Positions 23,237-31,121 of a stretch of 64,000 nt of DNA are shown piece by piece. Under the pieces are notes generated by a model. The model made no database searches and was not told the origin of the DNA. It saw nothing but the letters and a program-made list of their open reading frames with translations. The position numbers were made by a program, and so were the translations under genes. Position 1 is the first letter of the stretch. Each line of letters begins with the position of its first letter. Source of the DNA: Morella rubra (Eukaryota > Streptophyta > Magnoliopsida > Fagales > Myricaceae); contig CM025853.1 of assembly GCA_003952965.2 (NCBI GenBank), positions 30,029,641-30,093,640 of the forward strand. Reading direction: 5' to 3'.

Positions 23237-24223
23237 ATGAGAATTTCAATGGCCGCCTGCAAACAGGTACAGCCTCTAGTGAACTTTCCTGGCGTACCGG
23301 TTCTCAACATGGAACCTCTGTTCCGTCGGAAGGACAAAGTTGTGATTGTAGTGGGAGCAACTGGCACGGGCAAGTCAAGGCTCTCCATCGACTTGGCCAC
23401 CCGCTTCCCAGCAGAGATTATAAATTCTGATAAAATGCAAGTTTACAAAGGCCTTGACATCGTTACCAATAAAGTTACAGAAGAGGAGTGTCGTGGGGTG
23501 CCCCACCATTTGCTAGGCATAGTTGATCCCAACTCCAACTTCACCGCCAATGATTTTTGTCATCATGCTTCTTTAGCTATGGAATCTGTAGCCGATCGAG
23601 ACCGGCTCCCCATCATCGCCGGCGGTTCCAATTCTTATATCGCGGCTTTGGTAAACCACCATGCCGAATTCCGATTGAAATACGAGTGTTGCTTCCTCTG
23701 GGTCGACGTATCGTTGCCTGTGCTCCATTCGTTTGTATCGGACCGAGTTGATCGGATGGTGGAAGCTGGTTTGGTGGAGGAGGTGATGAAAATGTTCGAC
23801 CCGAGAGCCGATTACTCGCGCGGAATCAGGCGCGCAATTGGGGTACCGGAATTGGATAAATATCTGCGGGAGGGAGCCACAGCCGACGAGAGAACCCGAG
23901 CCAGGATTCTGAAGGCAGCCATTGCGAAAATAAAGGAAAATACTTGTATGTTAGCTTGTCGACAGCTGCAAAAGATCGATCGGCTCCACAGCCAGTGGGA
24001 ATGGAATATGCATCGGCTCGACGCCACGGAAGTGTTCCTGAAGCGGAGCAGCCAGGAGGCTGATGAAGCGTGGGAGAAACTCGTGGCGGGACCCAGCTCA
24101 ATCATCGTGAACCAGTTCCTCTACAACGACGATCGTGTGGGCACCATTATGTCGCACGAAGCCGCCGCAGCGGTAATCGGCGCGCCGGTGCCTATGGCAG
24201 CCATAGCTGCCGCAACTCGCTAG
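23237..24223 (+). CDS. IPT: Adenylate isopentenyltransferase (cytokinin synthesis), IPT3/IPT5-like
   Basis: An intronless frame of 328 residues ends in TAG. The enzyme transfers the dimethylallyl group to ATP/ADP, the first committed step of cytokinin synthesis; plant paralogues of this type are mostly plastidial. The P-loop GATGTGKS is near residues 39-46. It is followed by the family blocks EIINSDKMQVYKGLDIVTNK, GVPHHLLG and IIAGGSNSYI, then CCFLWVD, GIRRAIGVPELD and AKIKENTCMLACRQLQKI, so the whole catalytic core is present. The length matches the usual 320-340 residues, and lack of introns is typical. The ATG at 23237 (MRISMAACKQ) is preferred; MAACKQ at 23249 is an alternative. The frame is open 42 codons further upstream without an ATG. 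Gene-level orthology (IPT3, IPT5 or IPT7) cannot be settled by eye, though the start and end resemble IPT5. Confidence 0.95.
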   Translation: MRISMAACKQVQPLVNFPGVPVLNMEPLFRRKDKVVIVVGATGTGKSRLSIDLATRFPAEIINSDKMQVYKGLDIVTNKVTEEECRGVPHHLLGIVDPNSNFTANDFCHHASLAMESVADRDRLPIIAGGSNSYIAALVNHHAEFRLKYECCFLWVDVSLPVLHSFVSDRVDRMVEAGLVEEVMKMFDPRADYSRGIRRAIGVPELDKYLREGATADERTRARILKAAIAKIKENTCMLACRQLQKIDRLHSQWEWNMHRLDATEVFLKRSSQEADEAWEKLVAGPSSIIVNQFLYNDDRVGTIMSHEAAAAVIGAPVPMAAIAAATR

Positions 24224-25116
24224 TGGTGGGGGCCCACAGAATCTAGCACCACAAGATTTACGATGCCGCGTGGCATCCGTTTCTCCCTGCCTCCACCTCC
24301 AAAACTTCTTCTACTTCTTTTTTTGTTTCTTTTAACCACTTGTTTATGGTAAGAATCAAAAACCAGGGAAAAAAAAATCGAAAAAAAAAAAAAACAGAAT
24401 TTTACAGTTTGGAGTGAGAGAGGTTGCTGTCAGGTCGTTAAGTACTTACATTTGGCGTCATGGAAGCCGTACTGCTGGGAGCATTTTAGAAATCCGTGCC
24501 TGCCGCAATACAACGTCAGCTTTTTTCCAGATTTCCGTACTCATTGGAGCGGTGCGCCCGCATCAATCGTGATACAGTAGGCTTCAGTGGGGACCACTTG
24601 ATTTGAGAGGTGGGCAGGGGTATATTTGTACTGTATCATCAGTTCAATACAAAAGCCCATAACCCATTGGACCCACGCGTTGTGTACACGGGCAAATGAG
24701 TGGCGTTTTGGTCTTTTTACCCCGGTGTGGTCCATCCTTTTTTGACATGAGCTGTATTTTTCTCACCACTATATATAAATGATTGGAATATATCTACAGG
24801 TTTCTGTCTCTTGAGTGCTTCTTGGGCTATTTCTCAAGATTAAACTTTTTGCATCATTGATTACCGCCCACACGATAGGAATGAAAAATGCCGTGATTTG
24901 ACGGTTCTGATTGAACGTTTTTGAACTACACGGGTGATAGGGAATCTTGGAAAAGGGACAAAAGGGAGGGGGAAGCAGTTGTAATTGGTGGGGCCAAGGA
25001 CAGGAAACCTTTTGTCACCCCTCGTGCCAGTTGATTCCAAGCTTTCCAATTATATAATTAAGGTGGCCTTTATACCCACTCACCACCCCCCCACCCCCAT
25101 CCCCATATAAGGGGCT

Positions 25117-25127
25117 GTCCCACATCG
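25117..25127 (+). promoter_or_regulatory. Match to the plant snRNA upstream sequence element
   Basis: GTCCCACATCG fits the plant snRNA/snoRNA promoter consensus RTCCCACATCG exactly. A TATA-like TATTTTTAAG follows about 15 bases later, closer than normal for either RNA polymerase II or III snRNA genes. No U1-U6 or U3 RNA start was recognised downstream. It is probably a chance or repeat-derived match. Confidence 0.2.
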
Positions 25128-25522
25128 GAAAAACACATCTTCTATTTTTAAGCTTGACCCCTCCAGATGTAGAGGTGAAAACATAAATAAAAATATCGCT
25201 TAGGCTACATTATACTTATAAGGTCCAGTGGTCAAAATCACTTTTACCAAAGAGGCTTTTTTTTTCCTTTGCTTTGCGTCCCATCTATGGGAAAAAGAGG
25301 GTAATGATTTTCTAAAGCTGCTTTTAATGGTATCTGTCTACATCACTTCTTTTAGTCATGAGATCAGAAAATGCCACCGATAATCTTATGCTAAAAAGTA
25401 GATGCATCGAATGGTTGTAAGCGCGGATTTTAATGTATATTTAGATAAATTTTATTTATTTGATAAATATTAATTTTAAATTTGGTCGCTTATAAATAAG
25501 TCTTGGACTTAATTGATATTAA

Positions 25523-25753
25523 GGTAGTGTTTGTTTGTATAAATTTTGGAGTGGTGAAAATGGTAGGGTATTGGGGTTGGTGGAAAAAGTAAAGATATTT
25601 TGTGAGAGTCGGTGAAAAAGTGAAAAGAGAGAAGATTTTAATAAATATTATAATGAAAAAGAATTATTTGATGGAGAAAAAAATATTATTTTATAATTTT
25701 TTAATAAGGGCTAAAATGTTGAGGTGCCGAATTGTTGGGAAACAAACGCCCTC
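25523..25753. mobile_element. MITE with TAA target duplication
   Basis: The left end GGTAGTGTTTGTTTG and the inverted right end (AAACAAACGCCCTC) flank about 200 bases of AT-rich sequence. TAA occurs directly on both sides (25520-25522 and 25754-25756). TAA duplications and short inverted ends fit Tourist-like (PIF/Harbinger) MITEs. Confidence 0.7.
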
Positions 25754-25856
25754 TAAACTGTTTGATCAATTTGAATATTCGAAAATTTCCGTTTTCCTCT
25801 CAACTTCAAACAATGCGTCTCCTAATTAGATTAAGCATGTCGACTGAATCCAATAC

Positions 25857-26165
25857 ATAAATTAGGTGCAACGAATCTCTCTCGTTACCTAATAAAAATT
25901 CAAAGTGACAGACTAACGTTTGTATTTGTGTAAGTTTATACAAGACTGGAGGAAGGAAACGCACTACAATATAGCTCTGACTTATAACTCATGAGCGTCG
26001 CATTTCTTGGGACTGGACTGCCCCAATTCTATAGATTTGTCCTCTCCACTAGCTTGCTGCTAGCTTCCTCTTGTTCTTGTGCAGATTGTACTCCAAGTCA
26101 GCCTAAGACTACCGGCTTGAATATTCGGTCGATTTACAACGAGTATTTCACATGCAAAGACCAAA
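25857..26165. repeat. Diverged duplicate of 26304-26517
   Basis: Both blocks start ATAGGTGCAACG or TTAGGTGCAACG and share AATATAGCTCTGACTT, GGACTGCCC, ATAGATTTG and AATATTCGGTCGAT. Both end GCAAAGACCAAATG. The left block is about 95 bases longer. The copies bracket the 138-bp LTR segment at 26166-26303. Confidence 0.65.
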
Positions 26166-26303
26166 TGTAAACTTTAGAAATGGAAACCGACAGAAATGCG
26201 AATAAGAGTTTTTGTGAATACTCTGTATATTCAACTTAATGAATAACGAGTACAACTTATCTTTATATAATACAAAGGGAATCAAAGCAATAACTGATAA
26301 ATA
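26166..26303 (-). repeat. 3' LTR segment of the copia element
   Basis: The first 116 bases, beginning TGTAAACTTT, match the right LTR from 30908 with 7 mismatches by my reading. The similarity then continues through AAAGCAA and TAACTGAT with gaps. The outer part of this LTR appears rearranged around the duplicate block at 26304. Confidence 0.75.
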
Positions 26304-26640
26304 GGTGCAACGTAATCTATCAAGCTGCAGACAAACAGACTCGTTTTGTATACAGTTTAGGAAGAGGAGGATGTATAAGCACTTAATATAGCTCTGACTT
26401 CGCATTTCTCGCACTTGGGCTGGACTGCCCTTCATAGATTTGCTCTCCAAGTTGTGCTAGAAAAAGATTGTGAGAAGACTACAATATTCGGTCGATGAGT
26501 GCAAAGACCAAATGTAGGGAAATGCCAGAATAACAGTAGTTGATATCTAACTGATCCAGAATAAAACAGTTCGTGAGTAAGAAAAATAATAGCTAATAAA
26601 GATGAACAGAAAATGTTATGAATGTTCATCTTGAAAAGTA
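26304..26640. repeat. Rearranged outer LTR region with second copy of the duplicated block
   Basis: 26304-26517 is the second, shorter copy of the block at 25857-26165. After it, GTGAGTAAGAAAAATAATAGCTAAT (about 26573-26597) resembles sequence near 31120-31160 in the right LTR region. It suggests that the duplicate block sits inside the left LTR. Confidence 0.45.
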
Positions 26641-26717
26641 AGATGATCTGAATTTAAGGCTTTAGGGCAACGAACATGCAAAGTACTTGTATTTTCTCCC
26701 GAATTAGATGACAATCT

Positions 26718-26752
26718 AATTCGGCACAAAGCCGAATTACCTGGCTTTGTGC
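26718..26752. repeat. Snap-back inverted repeat at the reverse-transcriptase truncation point
   Basis: AATTCGGC and GCCGAATT (26718-26725, 26731-26738) form a perfect hairpin with a 5-base loop. GGCACAAAGCC in the hairpin is repeated in inverted form at 26742-26752. The reverse-transcriptase frame ends exactly here. Confidence 0.6.
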
Positions 26753-28692
26753 CACTCAACGGAACCATCAACCCGAAATTTCACCTTAAAAACCCACTTG
26801 CAATCAATTGAGGTATGACCAGCAGGAAGAGAGCACACTATCCAAGTGTTATTGAGCTCTAGAGCCTCAATCTCTTTGGCCATGGCTTGTCTCCATTCGG
26901 GAAAAGTGACAGAAGTTTGGAAAGAAATGGGCTCAGGATGAGTACTGACAGAGAGAGCAAAGGCTTGATGGGAGGCTAAAACCTTGTCATAGTTAAGATA
27001 GGAATGAAGGGAATAAGGGAGGTCAGAGGGATGAAAACTTGCTACACTTGACAAAGAAGAGTTAGCAGCAGAAGTCACAGCCAATTTACAATGATAATCT
27101 TCCAAATATTTTGGTTGTTTTCAAAGTTGTGTAGATTTCCTAGAATCAGTTGTGGAAATAGGAAAAATAGCATCTGTAACAGTAGGAGGCATATCAGTAA
27201 CAGAATATGAAAGTTCTGGAGAATTAGCAAAAGACATTTCATTTGTGATAGGAGGAACAGATGAAGAAGGCATATCAGTATCTGTGACAGGAGGAACCAA
27301 GTGTGGGAAATGAGAAGACAGATCAGGTTTTGGAAGTACAGTCGGTAAAACAACAAAATTGGAGGAATGTGGCAGATTTTTAAATGGGAAATAATCTTCA
27401 TGAAAGACAACATTATGGGAAACAAGAAATTGTTTGAAATGAAGATTATAAAGCTTGTACCTTTTAATACCATAAGGATACCCGAGAAAGACACAAGGTT
27501 GAGCTCTTGCATCAAACTTGTGACAGTTTCTAGCTAAGGTAGAAACATAACGCAAACAACCAATGGTCCTAAGGTGATGATAATCGGGTTTGACAGAAAA
27601 AAGAAGTTCAAAAGGAGACTTATTCCTAAGAAGAGGAGAGGGCAATCGATTGATGATATAGACTGCTGATAAAACACAATCTGACCAGAATTGAACAGGA
27701 AGGTTAGATTGGAATCGTAATGCTCTAACAACATTAAGAATGTGCTGATGTTTGCGTTCAACAACCCCATTTTGCTGGGGGGGTTGCAACGCAAGAAAAC
27801 TGATGAATAGTTCCTTTTGAAGCAAGAAAATCTGAGAGGTTGAACTCGGTTCCAAAATCAGTTCGAATGGTTTTAACTTTGAGAATAAACTGAGTTTCAA
27901 TAAGCTGGAAAAATAATTTGATGTAGGTAGGTATTTGTGCTTTATTTTGTAGCAAGTATACCCATGTACATCTAGTGAAATCATTGACAATGGTAAGAAA
28001 AAAAATCTTATTCCATTATGATCAGGAACCGAAAAAGGTCCCCATAAGTCACAATGTATCAACTCAAAAAGAAGAGATGACTGAGACGTGGATATAGGAA
28101 ATGGCAGCCTCTTTTGCTTGGCCACAGGACACACAGTGCAGTGATGAATTTTAGAGGTATTTACATCACTGACAAAACCTTGTAACAAAGAAATTTTGGA
28201 CAAAGGAAAGTGCCATAAAGAGGCAGACTTATCAACAGAAGACATGTTACAAGCGGAAACAGAACCACACGAAACACTTGGAAGTAGAAAATATAGGCCT
28301 TGTGATTCTTTAGCTAAACCAATCGTTGTCCAAGTGAGTAGGTCCTGGATAAACAAGTATTGGTTAAGCAAAATAACACAACAAGATATTTGTTTCATCA
28401 ATGAACTGATTGAAATGAGATTATGGGAGAATGATGGCACAACTAAAACATTTGTTAGAAGAATATGATAAAAAATGTGTACGGTGCCAATATGAGTAAC
28501 AGATGCAGATTGGTCATTCGACATCTTCACATAAGATATAGTAGATGATGTAATTGATGTTAGCATAGAGACGGAACTGACCATATGATCAATGGCTCCA
28601 GTATCCATGATCCACTTACTCATGCAACAGGCAGATTTATGATGAACAGAGCAAGTTGTAGAGTTAAGACTTATACCTGCCATATTGACCAT
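26739..28692 (-). pseudogene. Copia pol remnant: protease, integrase, start of reverse transcriptase
   Basis: Reading on the minus strand, the remnant contains a protease active-site-like [11 protein letters not shown], a GAG-pre-integrase region with LWHFPLS and [11 protein letters not shown], and an integrase core. IRTDFGTEF lies in a second frame (27758-27955) between two compensating frameshifts, followed by [12 protein letters not shown] in the main frame. The integrase end includes NRLPSPLL and the GCLRYV block. After another frame change near 27110 the reverse-transcriptase start (EWRQAMAKEIEALELNNTW to CKWVFKVKFR) is present, then the sequence breaks at about 26739. The catalytic YVDD region is absent, so this copy cannot reverse-transcribe on its own. 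Confidence 0.85.
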
Positions 28693-29815
28693 GCTCTGAG
28701 AAGGGACATCAGCAGCTAAGGAGTCTGAAACAGAAGACTCAGAAGAATGAATGAGTGCTAAAAGCTGCTAACATTGTTCCATGGTGAAAGGCAACGAAGT
28801 ACTGGAGACAGAAGAATTCTCTTAGCTGACTTGATGAACAGATCCAGCAATAGTCATCTTAGAGCGAGGTTTATAGCCAGGTGGATAGCCGTGCAATTTG
28901 TAACACTTATTCATCGTGTGGCCAACAAAACCATAATGGCTACAGACTGGACGATCTCGCTTCTGAAAATTGGATTTGGCAACAAATCTAGTGGAACTTG
29001 AAGGACCTGGAGTGCGAGTAAAAAAGGTTGTGTTCTCTGTGGAAGGTAAGACCAGAAAGGTGATGTCTCTCTGCCTTTCCTCTTGGATGACTAAGCAAAG
29101 AACTTTGTTGATAGATGGAATAGGATCCATCATCAGAATTTGGTCACGTATATGCGAATACGAATCATTTAACCCCATGAGGAATTGAATTACACATTCC
29201 AGATTGTATCTATCAGTAAGATGCTTGACAACTCCACAAGAACATACCCGATTGTGCTTGTAATTAGCCAGTTCTTCCCATAATGCTTTCATAGTTGTAT
29301 AGTAAGCAGTTATGGTGTTATGACCTTGAGATAGAGACACAATTGCCTTTTGAATCTGGAAAATCCGTGGTGCATTTCCTTGAGAACACTGTTCAACAAG
29401 CTCTTTCCAAATACTAGCTGATGTCTCGATATATAGCACAGTGTTTGCTAATTCTTTGGAAATCGAGTTCAATATCCAGGAAGACACCATATCGTTGCAT
29501 CTAATCCAACTCTCATAGGTCGAGGACGAAGACTTAGGTTCTGAAATGGCTCCAGTAACAAAGTCATACTTATTCTTGGCATTCAAAGCCAAGGTTCAGT
29601 TGTTGTGCTGAGAGTTATTGTGCTGATGAGTGCTGATGGACGGTCAGGATCTAAACTTCATGATCCAATGGCTGTTAAGCAGCCACCTCAATTAAAAAGA
29701 CTCGACCTACTTTACCCGAATTCCAAATTACCCGACCCAGCTCCTATGTAGATGACCCGCGATTTTATTCTAAACCGAACTGTCTTCTTCTTCGCACAGC
29801 CGTCGCCCAAATGGG

Positions 29816-30350
29816 TTCAAGGAGTTTAATTAGCTTGGAAGGGGAAGTTATGGTTTTGTCTACAAAGCTGTCCTTACAGATGGGAGGCAAGTTGCAGTAA
29901 AGAGGGAAAATGCAACCACTATAATTCACACAAGCAACTGTGAGTTTGAAATGGAGTTAGAAATCCTTTGCCAAATTCGACATTACAATATTGTGAACAT
30001 GTTAGGCTATTGTTCAGAGATGGGAGAGAGGCTGCTCGTTTATGAGTATATGCCACACGGGACACTTCACCACCATCTCCATGGGGGCCTTTCCCCTCTA
30101 AATTGGAGCCTCCGATTGAAGATTTCAATGCAAAGCGGCTCGAGTATCCTCACAAGGAACTTGTGCCTCCAATTGCCCATCGTGGTGTCAAGACTTCAAA
30201 CATTCTTTTGGATTCAGAATGGGTAGCACGAATTGCAGACTTCGGGCTATTACCTCAAATGACAACGAACGTAGTGGAGGTCTAGAATGTGATGTTCACA
30301 ACTTAGGGATTGTACTGCTCGAAGTTCTCAGTGGAAGGAAAGCACATGAC
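29816..30350 (+). pseudogene. Captured CRINKLY4-related receptor kinase fragment (CCR-type)
   Basis: Plus-strand pieces of a Ser/Thr receptor-like kinase domain lie inside the Pack-MULE-like element. They include the glycine loop LGRGSYGFVYKAV, VAVKRENA with the ATP-binding Lys, FEMELEILCQIRHYNIVNML, and [30 protein letters not shown] follows, then a frame change, then [22 protein letters not shown] and, after another change, VLLEVLSGRKAHDQDYTPP. The block pattern matches CRINKLY4-related kinases. A TAG stop precedes the glycine loop, the catalytic HRD motif reads HRG (Asp to Gly), and at least two frameshifts occur. It is not a functional kinase. Confidence 0.8.
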
Positions 30351-30526
30351 CAAGACTACACACCTCCAAGAATAGTTCCCCAATTCCTTCTCTTTCCCGT
30401 CGCACACGAACAAAAACTACATTTCCTTCCTTTGCTTGTGGGACGAAGTCGGGCAGCTGGGAGAGATGCGAAGAAGATGAAACGCGAATAAGAGGCTGAT
30501 TTGGGTTTTGTTTTCGCTGCGTCAGT
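30351..30526. other. Second captured or filler segment of the Pack-MULE-like element
   Basis: This stretch lies between the kinase fragment and the right inverted repeat. A minus-strand frame (30328-30537) is open across it but I do not recognise the protein. It may come from another host gene. Confidence 0.35.
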
Positions 30527-30895
30527 TCGCGGGTCATCTACAATGAAACGAATCAGTTCATCTCGAATTGCGTCAGTTCGCGAGTCAAAGTATTTTAATT
30601 GACGTGGCTTGTTAATAGCTATTGGATCTTGAAAAATTGATCCTACTCGTCCATCAGCACCTTAACCCTCAGCACAATAACCGAACCCTTCAAAGCCATC
30701 TGCATAGATCTACGCCAGCTAGAGTAGTTTTCACCATTGCTATTAAGGATCTGAGTAACAAGAATGGTGCTAGGACTTTCACTGCTGCTGAGAAATAAAG
30801 GACTGGATGGATTGTCAAGAGTGTTTGGAGTGGAAGAAATCGGAGGAGAAGAAATCTGAGGAGGAGAAGACATATCGGCAACCATTTTAAAACTC

Positions 30896-30907
30896 TCTGA
30901 TACCATG
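30896..30907 (-). other. Primer binding site of the copia element
   Basis: On the minus strand TGGTATCAGAG follows directly after the LTR end (TTTACA). It matches the sequence complementary to the 3' end of initiator tRNA-Met, the usual copia primer. Confidence 0.8.
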
Positions 30908-31121
30908 TAAACTTTGGAAATAGAAACCGAGAGAAATGCGAATGAGAGTTTTTGTGAATACTTTGTATATTCGACTTAATGAATAACGAGTACAACTTGT
31001 CTTTATATAATACAAAGGGAAGCAGCATTGAATAACAAAGCAACATCTTGGCTAACTGATTATCTAACGGCTGTATAACAGCTCGAACTAACTTGCTCAA
31101 CAGTAAAGCTTTAACGTAACA
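30908..31121 (-). repeat. 5' LTR of the copia element
   Basis: Starts TGTAAACTTT next to the primer binding site and matches 26166-26281 closely. The outer end is set at TAACGTAACA, which would give an LTR beginning TGTTA on the minus strand, but this is a guess. Confidence 0.65.

Larger units (their letters stand above)
24224..26165. other. Intergenic region downstream of the isopentenyltransferase gene
   Basis: This holds the 3' flank of the isopentenyltransferase gene, a C-rich tract near 25086-25102, an snRNA-type upstream-element match at 25117, one MITE (25523-25753), and at the right end a block (about 25857-26165) that is duplicated at 26304-26517. No gene was recognised. Confidence 0.4.
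29591..30688 (+). mobile_element. Pack-MULE-like element carrying receptor-kinase fragments
   Basis: The 1098-bp element is flanked by a perfect 9-bp direct duplication TTCAAAGCC (29582-29590 and 30689-30697), the hallmark of Mutator-like elements. Its ends are long inverted repeats, about 172 bp on the left (29591-29762) and 162 bp on the right (30527-30688). Both include GTTGTGCTGAG or ATTGTGCTGAG, TGCTGATGGACG, the GATCCAATRGCTRTTAA block, and TGTAGATGACCCGCGA at the inner edge. The left arm has an extra short repeat of TGTGCTGATG. The interior holds a broken CRINKLY4-related kinase domain and a second stretch of uncertain origin. There is no transposase, so it is non-autonomous. Confidence 0.9.
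28822..30906 (-). pseudogene. Copia gag, split by a Pack-MULE-like insertion
   Basis: The 5' part is 30690-30906, with the N-terminal gag motif NGENYSSWRRSM. The 3' part is 28822-29590, including a retrotransposon-type gag core (WIRCNDMVSSWILNSI) and a CCHC zinc knuckle (CSHYGFVGHTMNKC). The break coincides exactly with the 9-bp duplication flanking the element at 29591-30688. Removing the insert and one duplication leaves the frame continuous. Between gag and pol (28692-28822) there are stop codons. Confidence 0.85.
26166..31121 (-). mobile_element. Defective Ty1/copia LTR retrotransposon
   Basis: A minus-strand copia element with LTR-like ends (26166-26303 and 30908 onward), an initiator-tRNA-Met-type primer binding site, gag, protease, integrase and the start of reverse transcriptase. 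Most of reverse transcriptase and all RNase H are missing. Several frameshifts and stops separate gag and pol pieces. A 1098-bp Pack-MULE-like element is inserted in gag. The outer right boundary (31121) is uncertain, and I found no convincing 5-bp target duplication. Confidence 0.85.

Noticed and set aside
27758-27955. Separate small minus-strand protein
   Set aside because: It carries the integrase core in a shifted frame and is part of the copia pol remnant, not a gene.
29951-30491. A functional receptor kinase gene
   Set aside because: A stop, at least two frameshifts, loss of the catalytic Asp and confinement between MULE arms show a captured fragment.
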